The notes below the pieces were generated by a model, which was not told the origin of the DNA, ran no database searches, and saw only the letters and a list, made by a program, of their open reading frames with translations. From positions 1 to 55,818 of the forward strand of contig NZ_AFWF01000320.1 in NCBI RefSeq assembly GCF_000222605.1: 55,818 bases of DNA, given 5' to 3'. Source of the stretch: Vibrio ichthyoenteri ATCC 700023 (GTDB lineage Bacteria; Pseudomonadota; Gammaproteobacteria; Enterobacterales; Vibrionaceae). Numbering within the stretch: position 1 is the first letter of the stretch; each line of letters opens with the position of its first letter. Below, piece after piece: positions 25,701-34,005 of this stretch. The translations under genes and the position numbers were made by a program.

Positions 25701-26648
25701 AAAGAGCACAAAGATCTGCACGAACTCAAAGAAAGCCTTAAAGACAAGGTACAAGAAACCTTATCGAAAGTGGCAGACTCGGATATCGAGCAGCAGGGGT
25801 TGCATACATGGAGCTTTGGCGAGTTACCTAAAGTGTATCAACAAAAACGCGGCGGCTACGAAGTAAAGGCCTATCCAGCGATTGTTGATAACAAAGACAG
25901 CGTCGAGATCAAACTCTACGAGACTGAGCAAGAGCAAATTACGGCAATGCGCGCAGGTCAGCGCCGTTTGGTGCTGCTGAATGTGCCATCACCGGTGAAA
26001 TACTTGCACTCGAACTTGCCAAATAAGTCAAAACTAGGCCTTTACTTTAACCCTTACGGTAAAGTGATGGATCTTATCGATGACTGTATTGCTTGTGGTA
26101 TCGATAAGTTGATCGAAGAGAAGGGCGGTCTGGTGTGGGAAGCGGCTCAGTTTGAAGCGATGAAAGAACATATCCGTGCCGAACTCGGTGACACTGTGGT
26201 TGACGTAGCTCAGCAAGTGGAAACGATTCTTACCACAGCGTTCAATATCAATAAGAAGTTGAAAGGTCGTATCGATTTCACCATGGCGTTTGCTTTGTCG
26301 GATATTAAAGCTCAGATCGAAGGTTTGATTTTCAAAGGTTTCGCAACCGAATGTGGTTGGAAGCGTTTGCCGGATATTTTGCGTTACATGAAAGCAATTG
26401 AACGCCGGATGGAAAAGCTGCCAATCGATCCGAATAAAGACCGATTACACATGCTTAAAATTGAGTCTGTAGTGAGCGATTACAAAGAACTGCTCAATAA
26501 GATCCCGAAAGGCATGGCGGTACCAGAAAACGTCAAAGAAATCCGTTGGATGCTAGAAGAACTACGCGTGAGCTTGTTTGCTCAGCAACTGGGTACGCCG
26601 TATCCGGTTTCTGATAAACGAGTGATTAACGCGATTAACGCTTGTTAG
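22719..26648 (+). CDS. hrpA: ATP-dependent RNA helicase HrpA
   Basis: A 1309-residue DEAH-box helicase, the normal length for HrpA. Walker A is GETGSGKT at 112-119 and the DEAH box is at 209-212 (IDEAHERSL), followed by the SAT motif (TSATID) and motif VI QRKGRCGR. Then come the winged-helix/ratchet, OB-fold and a long HrpA-specific C-terminal half (DUF3418-like). HrpA processes mRNA and rescues stalled or collided ribosomes. The frame begins with TTG at 22719, preceded by AGGA at 7 bases; I see no better start. It is monocistronic. Confidence 0.95.
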   Translation: MTSSQPKKSQPSEKTVNANTAVSLRKALDQCLIRDRFRLSKRISGASKINKEASRNAVFDEIALDIAKSMMEVEQRRAQRITIEYPEILPVSQKKEDIAKAIAENQVVIVAGETGSGKTTQLPKICAELGRGKFGLIGHTQPRRLAARSVANRIAEEMQTQLGEFVGYKVRFNDQISDNTQIKLMTDGILLAEIQHDRFLNQYDTIIIDEAHERSLNIDFIMGYLKELLPRRPDLKVIITSATIDPERFSKHFNNAPIIEVSGRTYPVDTRYRPLNGDDDVDRDQLEGIFEAVDELCDEGLGDILIFMNGEREIRDTADALSKRNLKSTEIVPLYARLSASEQNKIFQPHAGRRIVLATNVAETSLTVPGIKYVIDPGTARISRYSYRTKVQRLPIEPVSQASANQRKGRCGRVEEGICIRLYSEEDFNSRPEFTDPEILRTNLASVILQMTALGLGDIEAFPFVEAPDKRNVQDGVRLLEELGAINGDVKDAKKRLTNTGRQLARLPIDPRLARMVLEAPKYGALKEVMIVAAALSIQDPRERPSDKKQSSDDKHRRFFHEESDFLTFVNLWDYIQKQQKELSGNQFRKQCKLDYLNYLRVREWQDVYFQIHQSMREMEFKLNSEPANYQSVHSAILVGLLSHIGIKDQEKSDYQGARNARFHIFPASGLFKKQPKWIMSAELVETSKLWGRIIAKIQPEWIEPLAGHLIKRSYSEPHWSKKRAAVMAHEKVMLYGVPIVPKRLVNYERIDATISREIFIRSALVEGDWETKHAFFKQNRKLLQEVEELEHKSRRRDILVDDDELFDFYDQRVGTEVVSGRHFDTWWKKASKQNPELLNFEKEMLFRGDASHVTDLDYPNFWYQNGLKLKLSYQFEPGDDNDGVTVHIPLPILNQIEMAGFDWQIPGLRHELVMSLIKSLPKTLRKNFVPAPNYADAFLARVTAMDMPLLDAMEKELRRMTGVELYREDWKLEQVPEHLKVTFRAVDHRNRKLKEHKDLHELKESLKDKVQETLSKVADSDIEQQGLHTWSFGELPKVYQQKRGGYEVKAYPAIVDNKDSVEIKLYETEQEQITAMRAGQRRLVLLNVPSPVKYLHSNLPNKSKLGLYFNPYGKVMDLIDDCIACGIDKLIEEKGGLVWEAAQFEAMKEHIRAELGDTVVDVAQQVETILTTAFNINKKLKGRIDFTMAFALSDIKAQIEGLIFKGFATECGWKRLPDILRYMKAIERRMEKLPIDPNKDRLHMLKIESVVSDYKELLNKIPKGMAVPENVKEIRWMLEELRVSLFAQQLGTPYPVSDKRVINAINAC

Positions 26649-26671
26649 CAATTCAATTACTTTAACTATCT

Positions 26672-26709
26672 AATCCCACTAAAATTTTTATTGTTAGTGG
26701 GATTATTTT
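26672..26709 (+). terminator. Terminator of hrpA
   Basis: AATCCCACTAA pairs perfectly with TTAGTGGGATT around an 11-base AT-rich loop, followed by ATTTTT. It begins 23 bases after the hrpA stop. Confidence 0.88.
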
Positions 26710-26777
26710 TACTTACCGTTTACACAACGGTATGTAATTTGCATTATCTTATCCCAATGGCAGAACTGTCAGAGATC

Positions 26778-26793
26778 CGGCAATGCGTTGCCG
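26778..26793 (+). promoter_or_regulatory. 5' leader hairpin of the small outer-membrane barrel gene
   Basis: CGGCAA-TGCG-TTGCCG forms a short stable stem-loop 29 bases before the ATG at 26823, just upstream of the ribosome binding site GAAGG. Such leaders on outer-membrane protein mRNAs often stabilise them or are targets of Hfq-bound small RNAs. Inference from position only. Confidence 0.4.
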
Positions 26794-26822
26794 AACTCAA
26801 AAAATTATAGAGAAGGTTAATT

Positions 26823-27308
26823 ATGAAAAAGACACTACTCGCTCTAGCACTTTTAGGTGCATCTGCGACCGCTTCAGCTGATTCATGGATTTACGGCGGC
26901 GCTAATGTGGGCCAATCTGATCTTGCTGGTGAGTCAGCAACTTCATACGGTGTGCATGTGGGTACTGGCATTCTACCTTTTATTGGTTTAGAAGCGGGTT
27001 ACCAAAATCACGGCGAGTTTGATGCGACTAATTTCGGTCACAAAATTGACGGTGATTCAGTTTACTTTGCGGTTAAGCCAAGCATTGATTTCGGTCCGCT
27101 GCATGTTTACGCAAAAGGTGGTGTTCACTCATATGATCTTAAAGGCGATCTTGGCTTCAAAGATGATGGTGTGGATATGATGTACGGTGTTGGTGCCGAG
27201 TACTTCGTTATGGGTCCAATCTCTCTTGGTGCAAGCTACACTGTATTTGCAATGGACAAAGAAGATGTGAAGAACTTCTCTCTAAATGCGACGTTCCACT
27301 TCTTGTAA
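26823..27308 (+). CDS. Small outer-membrane beta-barrel protein
   Basis: A 161-residue protein with a clear signal peptide (to ASA-D, about residue 19). The mature part has about eight amphipathic strands with glycine-rich turns (YGGANVGQSD, GLEAGYQNHGEF, YGVGAEYF, LGASYTVF) and ends HFL, typical of the OmpX/Ail/OmpA-barrel group. It is probably an eight-stranded barrel with a structural or surface role. It is monocistronic with strong translation signals and its own terminator, suggesting high expression. Confidence 0.85.
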   Translation: MKKTLLALALLGASATASADSWIYGGANVGQSDLAGESATSYGVHVGTGILPFIGLEAGYQNHGEFDATNFGHKIDGDSVYFAVKPSIDFGPLHVYAKGGVHSYDLKGDLGFKDDGVDMMYGVGAEYFVMGPISLGASYTVFAMDKEDVKNFSLNATFHFL

Positions 27309-27327
27309 TACCGAGCAAAATTGATTC

Positions 27328-27357
27328 GAAAAACCCAGCAGCGACGCTGGGTTTTTT
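27328..27357. terminator. Bidirectional terminator
   Basis: AAACCCAGC and GCTGGGTTT form a perfect nine-base-pair stem with an AGCGAC loop, with A residues before and six T after. It serves the barrel gene on plus and the histidine kinase gene on minus. Confidence 0.9.
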
Positions 27358-27404
27358 ATTGTCTGGTGTTATCTCAACCTTAAAACAGAGAAGGGTATCG
27401 CGTG

Positions 27405-29459
27405 TTAACAATGTTCTTTGATGATGGAATGCAGTATTTCCATTGAGTAGGGTTTGAATATGACGTCATTCATCTGTGCGGATTGTGCTTTAGCAATCAC
27501 TTCTTTAGAGTTGTCAGCCGTACAGCCGACAATGGGTATATGCTGAAATTCTCTACTGCGGCGTAACCTTTTAGCGAGTTCATAACCATTCATTTCCGGC
27601 ATGTGGATATCAGTAATCACGATGTCTATCACTGGTATTTGATTGCTGTTATTTCGTTCTAACAATAACTCGATCACTTGCGCTGGCGATTCTAAAACTG
27701 TGCTCAATACTCCCAACGTGTTGAGTTGCTTTTTAAAAAGTAAACGATTGATCGGATCATCATCAACCAGCAGTACGTGCACATCACTGAGAAGGCGCTG
27801 GGTGTTGCAGCGTGAACTCTTTGATGGCGACGAGCTTAAGGTTTTGACCCTCTTAATTATTTGGTCGGGATAAATGTTGGCGTGGTAGTCATTCGGGTTT
27901 GTCAGTTTCTGATTTACCTCATTCTGCCAAGCTTCAAGCCAGACGGAACTCTCTTCATCTAGGCTGTGATGGCTTTCACATGGGATTGAGATAGTGACTT
28001 TTGTCCCTATATCAGACTGGCTAGTAATATGAATGCTGCCCCCCATCAGTTCCACTAGTTGTTTGACGATAGAGAGTCCAAGCCCCGTCCCCCCATAGCG
28101 GCGACTAATGGTTTTATCACCTTGCTGAAAAGGAGTGTAAAGCAGCGACAGTTGTTCTTCTGACATCCCACAACCCGAATCAATCAGTTGGATGTCTAGC
28201 CTGTTTTGGCCAAGGTCAATGTGCGCGTGAATCTTTCCTTGTTCAGTAAACTTAAGTGCATTGCTGAGAATATTATTACAAATCTGTTCGGTTCTTAACC
28301 AGTCCAAATCAGTCATATTGAACGGAGTTGGCTGCCAATCTAGGGTAAATTCAATCTTTTTGGCTTGGCATAAATTATCAAAACTTCTTAGTGTTGAGCT
28401 GAGCTCAATCAGTAGATTGGTTGGATGAATATCGAGCTCAATCTGATTCGCTTCTATTTTGGAGAAATCCAGAATATCGTTTACATGCAAATTAAGCCTC
28501 TGTGCCGATTGAACCGAGGAGGCCAGTAACTCCTTACTTTCATCAGACTCTAAATGCTTCTCTAGTAGTCGCATTAACCCTAACATTGCCGCGATTGGTG
28601 TCCGTAATTCATGACTTACGACAGCAAGAAAATGGTTTCTCGCTTTTATTGCTTTGGTCAGCGCGACTTTTTTTTCTTTGATGGTGGTAATGTCATCAAA
28701 TGTCAGCATAGAAAATATCGTTTTATCAAAAGGATGCTCGATGGGCTTTTGTTTGATGCGATAGGTTCTACCCCCAAGCGTTTTGATCATCTCGTCACCG
28801 TTGGAGACGGTGGCACACTCGTGTCCGATTGCGCGAATGGATTGCTCAAAAGCTTGATCACTCGTAGCGTTTAATTGGTAAACGTTGTTTTTTAAGCGTT
28901 GAAAGTTCTTGTTAGAAAAAATGATTTCATCGTTGTTATAGATAGCAATAGGGTTAGGAATGTTATCGATAAGAGCGGAGAGCCAACGAGTCAAGCTATC
29001 GATGCTAGTGGCTTTGACGATTGAATCTAAGGCGTTTTGTCGATAGGTGATATCCATAATGACCACCAAGAAACAATCAAGCTGTTGATCGTAAGTGGCA
29101 ATGTCATGAATCCAAAGCGTGTGTCCTTGCTTATGGCGAATCCGAAATTCATAATCGAGCGTTGAACTATCTTGCAGTGATTTCGATACCTTACCGAGAA
29201 TTTGGCTCAAATCATCAATGACTAAAGCTGCAAATTGGCTATTAAATTCGTTGGCGAATTCTTCTTTGTTATACCCCACCAATTGATAAAAGGTATCATT
29301 GGCTTCAATTATGGTTGAATGCCTGTCGTTTTTGCATAACAGCAATGCACAGTTACTTTTGTTGAAGAAGCTTTGTTTATATTTTCTTTTGAGTAAAAGG
29401 CGTTTTAGAAAACTGGTTTTCATTGTAGGTAGGGGGTTCAATCGAAAAACGGCGCTCAT
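27405..29459 (-). CDS. Hybrid sensor histidine kinase, PAS-PAS-HisKA-HATPase-REC
   Basis: A 684-residue soluble-looking kinase with no clear membrane helix. Order: PAS-like domain (about 40-145), second PAS (about 160-265), HisKA with phosphoacceptor His283 in VSHELRTP, an HATPase domain with N box NILSNALKF, G1 DSGCGMS and G2 GGTGLGLSI, then a receiver near 560-684 with acidic VDDD and acceptor Asp in TDIHMP. The receiver's usual LTA switch reads GCTAD. There is no Hpt domain, so phosphate must pass to a separate protein. The start is uncertain: ATG at 29459 or at 29423, neither with a strong ribosome binding site. Signal unknown. Confidence 0.9.
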   Translation of the reverse strand: MSAVFRLNPLPTMKTSFLKRLLLKRKYKQSFFNKSNCALLLCKNDRHSTIIEANDTFYQLVGYNKEEFANEFNSQFAALVIDDLSQILGKVSKSLQDSSTLDYEFRIRHKQGHTLWIHDIATYDQQLDCFLVVIMDITYRQNALDSIVKATSIDSLTRWLSALIDNIPNPIAIYNNDEIIFSNKNFQRLKNNVYQLNATSDQAFEQSIRAIGHECATVSNGDEMIKTLGGRTYRIKQKPIEHPFDKTIFSMLTFDDITTIKEKKVALTKAIKARNHFLAVVSHELRTPIAAMLGLMRLLEKHLESDESKELLASSVQSAQRLNLHVNDILDFSKIEANQIELDIHPTNLLIELSSTLRSFDNLCQAKKIEFTLDWQPTPFNMTDLDWLRTEQICNNILSNALKFTEQGKIHAHIDLGQNRLDIQLIDSGCGMSEEQLSLLYTPFQQGDKTISRRYGGTGLGLSIVKQLVELMGGSIHITSQSDIGTKVTISIPCESHHSLDEESSVWLEAWQNEVNQKLTNPNDYHANIYPDQIIKRVKTLSSSPSKSSRCNTQRLLSDVHVLLVDDDPINRLLFKKQLNTLGVLSTVLESPAQVIELLLERNNSNQIPVIDIVITDIHMPEMNGYELAKRLRRSREFQHIPIVGCTADNSKEVIAKAQSAQMNDVIFKPYSMEILHSIIKEHC

Positions 29460-29730
29460 ATTATCATTAGTTGACCACCAAGCAATGTCAGAAAATTCTC
29501 TGTTTCTTACCTAAAGCGACAGGGTAGAAGAAGAGTTTTAGTAAGGAGTTGATCAACGTCAGATTGTTCCTTTTTTAACCTCTTGTCGAAAGAAAGGATG
29601 GTCTAAAAATTAAGATCGACTTATTAGTTACATTACAAATTTGATGCGGGTTTGAAAATTCCAATGTGCTTATGAGGTCTTTTGAACGCGATGTTAGTTT
29701 AGTTCGACTGAACTTTTAAGGGATTAAGTA
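29460..29730. promoter_or_regulatory. Divergent intergenic region, kinase / RDD gene
   Basis: This AT-rich interval separates the minus-strand kinase from the plus-strand RDD gene and must contain both promoters. Close to the RDD start, AGTTTAGT and ACTGAACT (29696-29714) flank a three-base loop and could form a leader hairpin with one wobble pair. I saw no gene or strong promoter in it. Confidence 0.3.
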
Positions 29731-30267
29731 ATGAGATACGGAGGTTTTTGGCGTCGGTCAGGCGCGTCGCTGATTGATGGTTTAGTTTTGTTGCCTTTCA
29801 CCGCACTGTTAATTTATGCGCAAGGCTTCTCGAAAGAGATGGGCATATGGCTCTCTCTTCCTAGCGCGATACTGTTTTCAAGCTATTACATCATCATGCA
29901 TTGGCGTTACGGGGCAACCTTTGGTAAGCGGCTATTAAGCTTGCGTGTTGTGGATGAATACCATGAGCGAGAAATCAATTTCCGTTCCGCGCTATTACGT
30001 GGCAGCTTTTATCTCGTTTTCGCAATGATCTTCAGTTACTTGGAAATCATTGGTTTTCAATCTATCCCTGCAGACCAATATGCCCATTTAGAGTGGTATG
30101 TACGTGATGAAATCGTGCAGAGTCGGGCGCCAAGCTGGTCGTCTTACGTCATGATTACGGCTTGTGTGTGGTTTGTGATTTCGTTCTTTACCTTGGTAAT
30201 GACAGAGAAAAAGCGCACCTTACACGACTATTTAGGCAGCACTGTCGTGGTGAGAGTTTATAAGTAG
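29731..30267 (+). CDS. RDD family membrane protein
   Basis: A 178-residue inner-membrane protein. RDD hallmarks are visible: FWRRSGASLIDGLVLLPF at the N-terminus (conserved Arg and Asp), YGATFGKRLLSLRVVD at the centre, and KKRTLHDYLGSTVVV at the C-terminus with the second Asp. About three to four helices. AAGGGAT precedes the ATG. Some RDD proteins act as small Na+ or Li+/H+ antiporters, but most are uncharacterised. Confidence 0.88.
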   Translation: MRYGGFWRRSGASLIDGLVLLPFTALLIYAQGFSKEMGIWLSLPSAILFSSYYIIMHWRYGATFGKRLLSLRVVDEYHEREINFRSALLRGSFYLVFAMIFSYLEIIGFQSIPADQYAHLEWYVRDEIVQSRAPSWSSYVMITACVWFVISFFTLVMTEKKRTLHDYLGSTVVVRVYK

Positions 30268-30287
30268 AATGGCTTGTGAGCAGTAAC

Positions 30288-30316
30288 CCAAAGCCACTCA
30301 AGAGAGTGGCTTTTGT
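30288..30316. terminator. Terminator between RDD and symporter genes
   Basis: AAAGCCACTC pairs with GAGTGGCTTT around an AAGA tetraloop, with TTTT following. It lies between convergent genes and can stop both. Confidence 0.85.
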
Positions 30317-30330
30317 GATTTTAGCGAGGG

Positions 30331-31593
30331 TTAAGCTTGTTGTTTTTCAAGCTCAACTTGTTCTGCAACTTCATCTTCAATTAGCGCATCAACGATAACG
30401 GCACAAGCGGCATCGCCTGTGATATTAAGCGCGGTACGAATCATGTCAAAGATACGGTCAAGAGCGAACAATAGAGGTAGACCTTCGATTGGAATACCGG
30501 CCGCAAGTAATACCGCAACCACTAGGAATGATGGTCCAGGAACACCGGCTTGACCAACGGCACCAAGAGTCGACGTTACGATGATGGCGATGTAAGCGCC
30601 CATGCCAAGGTCAATGTTAAACAGCTGAGCAAAGAAGATCGCCACCAAGCCGTAGTAAATCGCATTACCTGACATGTTGATGGTTGCGCCTAGCGGCAAC
30701 ACGAATGATGCTGTTGAGTTACGAACTTTCAGCTCATGCTCAACGGTATCCATGGTTACAGGAAGCGTTGCCATAGAAGAGGCCGTAGACAAGGCAACAG
30801 CCTGAGGCTTTTTCATTGCGCTAATAAACTGTTTTGCAGAAGTCTTGGTGAAGACGTGAATCATCGCGGGATAAACCACAAAACCGAAGATTAGGATTGC
30901 TGCGGTATAAACAAGGAATAGCTTGAATACCACCATCAGTGCGCCAAAACCAAAGGTTCCTACAGCTTCTGCCATTAGGCCAAATACACCAATTGGGGCG
31001 ATGATCATGACTTTATTGATCATCCATACCATCGCATCAACAATGCAGTTTACGCCATTGATGATAGGAGTACGGCGTTCTTCAGACTGTTTAGATAAAG
31101 CGATACCGAAGAATAGGCAGAAAACCAAAATTTGTAGGATGTTTGCTTCGTTTAGTGATTGGAAAACGTTGGTTGGGATCATACCAGTGACGGTTGCCCA
31201 GAAAGTAGGTAGTTCACCTTTAGAAGCATATTCGGCTGAGAACATACCTTCAACACCAGAAAGATCGATACCGATACCTGGCTGGAAGATATTACCCATG
31301 ACGATAGCGAGCGCGACAGCCAAGGCCGACGTGACCGCGAAAAAGCCGAGCGTGACAGTGCCGACTTTACCGGCTGATTGGCTGTTGCCTAGACCTGCCG
31401 CACCTGAAATCAGTGCTACGGCAACTAGAGGTATCACCAACATTTTGATTAGATTGATAAAAATTGCGCCAAGTGGAGCGAACATCACCGCGCTTTGACC
31501 CATCATGGCACCAACGGCAGTACCAACGATCATAGCGATGACAACTTTGACACCGATGTTGCTTAACAAACTCTTTTCTTTTAACACTTCCAT
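30331..31593 (-). CDS. Dicarboxylate/amino acid:cation symporter (DAACS family)
   Basis: A 420-residue inner-membrane carrier of the GltP/DctA type. The ATG at 31593 is chosen because AGAGG lies 2-6 bases upstream; the frame is open 14 codons further. Family motifs: STASSMATLPVTM, the re-entrant serine-rich loop (normally SSSATLP), GATINMSGNAIYYG in helix 7, and RIFDMIRTALNITGDAACA in helix 8 with the conserved Arg, Asn and Asp. It takes up glutamate, aspartate or C4-dicarboxylates with Na+ or H+. The Vibrio gene at this position beside trpA is usually annotated the same way. Exact substrate not decidable here. Confidence 0.92.
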   Translation of the reverse strand: MEVLKEKSLLSNIGVKVVIAMIVGTAVGAMMGQSAVMFAPLGAIFINLIKMLVIPLVAVALISGAAGLGNSQSAGKVGTVTLGFFAVTSALAVALAIVMGNIFQPGIGIDLSGVEGMFSAEYASKGELPTFWATVTGMIPTNVFQSLNEANILQILVFCLFFGIALSKQSEERRTPIINGVNCIVDAMVWMINKVMIIAPIGVFGLMAEAVGTFGFGALMVVFKLFLVYTAAILIFGFVVYPAMIHVFTKTSAKQFISAMKKPQAVALSTASSMATLPVTMDTVEHELKVRNSTASFVLPLGATINMSGNAIYYGLVAIFFAQLFNIDLGMGAYIAIIVTSTLGAVGQAGVPGPSFLVVAVLLAAGIPIEGLPLLFALDRIFDMIRTALNITGDAACAVIVDALIEDEVAEQVELEKQQA

Positions 31594-31997
31594 AACCTCT
31601 GTGCTATTAATCTTGAAATTCCTAGTATTAACCACTGAGCATATAGTAACTGGTGGATAATAATTCGAGTCAATTTGTACACGTAATTTTTACAATTGGC
31701 AATAAGCAACACGTTAAAAGCGGCCAACAAAAAGAGACTTTTGCGGTTTGAGTGTGATTTTTGTTCCAATGCAAACGTTTGCTCTTGTGTTGTATGAGTT
31801 TGTGCTGGGTTTGGTTGAGGTGGTGTTTGAGTGTTGTTATCGGCTTGTGGTTTTGGTTTGGAGCGCATTTATGGTGTGAATGGGTTGCGGATAAATTGCA
31901 TGTCGATGGCTGTGAGGGCAAATGTTGGCTTGAGAGAATAGAGAGGTGAATGATCACCCCTCTCGATTAGATTTTCTCGGTCAAACCTTTGCTAAGG
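31594..31997. promoter_or_regulatory. 404-bp gap: trp operon 3' end and symporter promoter
   Basis: No gene is supported here. Next to trpA is a weak hairpin (separate entry). From about 31760 to 31865 the plus strand is almost only G and T (about 62 of 70 bases in 31791-31860), so the minus-strand transcript is A/C-rich with very few G, the composition that Rho prefers. Short open frames here give low-complexity His/Gln/Asn or Trp/Cys-rich peptides and are not believable. The last 150 bp before 31593 is ordinary AT-rich DNA and should hold the symporter promoter. Confidence 0.5.
31941..31964 (-). terminator. Weak intrinsic terminator hairpin of the trp operon
   Basis: On the minus strand GAGAGG(GG)TGA pairs with TCACCTCTC with a two-base bulge and a short loop, 33 bases after the trpA stop. 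The tract after it (TATTCTCTC) is a poor U-run, so on its own it should be inefficient. Confidence 0.55.
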
Positions 31998-32804
31998 TTA
32001 TTTTTGGGTTGCGGTTTTCATTGAGGTAATGAATTGCCCCAACGTCTCCAGCATCATTGATGGCTGACTAAGATTGGTTTCAATAATTTTCACCACCGCG
32101 GAACCGGAAATAGCTCCAGCAGCTCCAGCATCAATGGCTTCTTTTACCTGTGCAGGCTCTGAAATACCAAAACCTAACAGTGCTGGTGGCGCTGCAAATT
32201 GATTAAGACGAGCAAGGAGATCACCTACCGGCATATTGGCTTTGGTTTCAGCACCGGTTACACCAGCGCGTGAGAGTAGGTAGGTATAGCCACCCCCTAG
32301 CTCAGAAACCGATTGTAGTGTTTCGTCACTGGCTGTAGGTGGTGCGATAAAGATTGGCTGGATACCAAACTTCTTAGCCGCAGCGACAAACTCGGCACTT
32401 TCGTTGGTGGGAACATCGGCAATCAGTACTGAATCGACCCCAGCTTTGGCACAACGTTGATAGAAATCTTCGATGCCACGTGAAAACACTAGGTTGGCAT
32501 ACATCAGTAAGCCAATTGGCAAATCTGGGTATTCTTGGCGAATTTGACTGATCAGCTCAAAGCAAATGTCCGGCGTAGCACCAGACTCAAGAGCGCGAAT
32601 ATTTGCCCCTTGAATCGTTGGACCATCGGCAAGTGGGTCTGAAAATGGCATGCCAAGCTCAAGCGCATCCGCACCAGATTTCACCAGTGTTCGCATGATC
32701 TCTAGCGACTGCTCAGGATTAGGATCGCAGATGGTGACAAATGGGACAAATGCGCCTTGTTTTAGTTCGCCTAGGCGGTCAAACATCAGTTGATAACGGT
32801 CCAT
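31998..32804 (-). CDS. trpA: Tryptophan synthase alpha chain
   Basis: A 268-residue protein, the standard length. It cleaves indole-3-glycerol phosphate to indole and glyceraldehyde 3-phosphate, passing indole to TrpB through the internal tunnel of the alpha2-beta2 complex. Family landmarks: [17 protein letters not shown] with [19 protein letters not shown] (catalytic Glu and Asp), [11 protein letters not shown], and [17 protein letters not shown]. Its ATG overlaps the trpB stop by one base, which keeps the two subunits equal. Last gene of the operon. Confidence 0.98.
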   Translation of the reverse strand: MDRYQLMFDRLGELKQGAFVPFVTICDPNPEQSLEIMRTLVKSGADALELGMPFSDPLADGPTIQGANIRALESGATPDICFELISQIRQEYPDLPIGLLMYANLVFSRGIEDFYQRCAKAGVDSVLIADVPTNESAEFVAAAKKFGIQPIFIAPPTASDETLQSVSELGGGYTYLLSRAGVTGAETKANMPVGDLLARLNQFAAPPALLGFGISEPAQVKEAIDAGAAGAISGSAVVKIIETNLSQPSMMLETLGQFITSMKTATQK

Positions 32805-33994
32805 TAAAACACTCCTTTTTCTTCAAGAATGGCGTGGACGGTAAAGATGTCTTTGTCACCACGACCGGATAAGTTGACCACCAGTAGTTGTTCTTTTTCA
32901 GGGTTGTTGCGTGCCATATGCAGGGCATGAGCAAGAGCATGAGAGGATTCAAGCGCAGGAATAATACCTTCGCTACGCGCCAGCTCTTGGAACGCTTCCA
33001 ATGCTTCGTCATCGGTAATATTGTCGTACTCAGCGCGGCCAATCGCGTTGAGGTGCGCGTGCTGTGGGCCAACCGATGGGAAATCAAGACCCGCTGAGAC
33101 CGAGTAGGACTCTTCAACTTGACCATTAGGGTCTTGCATCAATGGAGCTTTCATACCAAAGAAGATTCCGGTTTTGCCGTGTTTCAGTGGTGCACCATGC
33201 TGGTCGGTATCAATACCTTTACCGGCAGGCTCAACACCAATCAAACGCACACTCTCTTCTTCGATGAAATCGGCAAACATACCAATCGCATTTGAACCAC
33301 CACCCACACAAGCAATGACGGCATCTGGCAAGCGGCCTTCGCGCGCTAAAATCTGGTTCTTAGTCTCTTCACCGATCATGCGCTGGAATTCACGCACAAT
33401 AGTTGGGAATGGGTGAGGGCCCGCAGCGGTACCCAATAGGTAGTGCGCCGTCTCATAGCTACCAGACCAATCGCGTAGCGCTTCGTTACAGGCATCTTTC
33501 AGCGTGGCTGAGCCGGAATGGACGGGGATGACCTCTGCGCCCATCAGCTTCATGCGGAAAACGTTCGGGCTTTGACGCTCAACATCTTTTGCGCCCATAT
33601 AAACGCGGCATTTCAGGCCTAATAAAGCACAAGCCAGTGCGGTCGCAACACCATGTTGGCCTGCGCCTGTTTCTGCGATGATTTCATCTTTACCCATGCG
33701 TTTTGCTAGTAATGCTTGGCCTAACACTTGGTTGGTTTTATGCGCGCCACCATGTAAGAGATCTTCACGTTTAAGGTACAACTTAGTTTTGGTGCCTTTA
33801 GTGAGGTTACGGGTTAGCGTCAGCGCTGTTGGGCGACCCGCATATTCTTGCAGCAGAGTCATAAACTCGCTGCGAAATTCAGGATCTTCTTGCGCGTCAA
33901 TAAACGCTTGTTCTAGCTGCTCAAGCGCAGGTACTAATATTTGCGGAACGTATTGACCGCCGTACTCGCCAAAATAGGCATCTAACTTCGCCAT
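32804..33994 (-). CDS. trpB: Tryptophan synthase beta chain
   Basis: A 396-residue PLP enzyme joining indole and L-serine to give L-tryptophan. The PLP lysine lies in [17 protein letters not shown], the phosphate-binding loop in [12 protein letters not shown], and the catalytic Glu in [12 protein letters not shown]. The start has AAGGAAGAG just upstream. It lies 11 bp after trpCF and overlaps trpA. Confidence 0.98.
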   Translation of the reverse strand: MAKLDAYFGEYGGQYVPQILVPALEQLEQAFIDAQEDPEFRSEFMTLLQEYAGRPTALTLTRNLTKGTKTKLYLKREDLLHGGAHKTNQVLGQALLAKRMGKDEIIAETGAGQHGVATALACALLGLKCRVYMGAKDVERQSPNVFRMKLMGAEVIPVHSGSATLKDACNEALRDWSGSYETAHYLLGTAAGPHPFPTIVREFQRMIGEETKNQILAREGRLPDAVIACVGGGSNAIGMFADFIEEESVRLIGVEPAGKGIDTDQHGAPLKHGKTGIFFGMKAPLMQDPNGQVEESYSVSAGLDFPSVGPQHAHLNAIGRAEYDNITDDEALEAFQELARSEGIIPALESSHALAHALHMARNNPEKEQLLVVNLSGRGDKDIFTVHAILEEKGVF

Positions 33995-34005
33995 TGTTCT
34001 CTTCC

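Noticed and set aside
30923-31498. 191-codon plus-strand frame opposite the symporter gene
   Set aside because: It is antisense to a clear DAACS transporter; composition is a shadow of the real frame and there is no ribosome binding site.
31670-31957. Open frames on both strands in the gap after trpA
   Set aside because: They are caused by the extreme G/T skew. The peptides are low-complexity (His/Gln/Asn or Trp/Cys-rich), and no frame has a good start.
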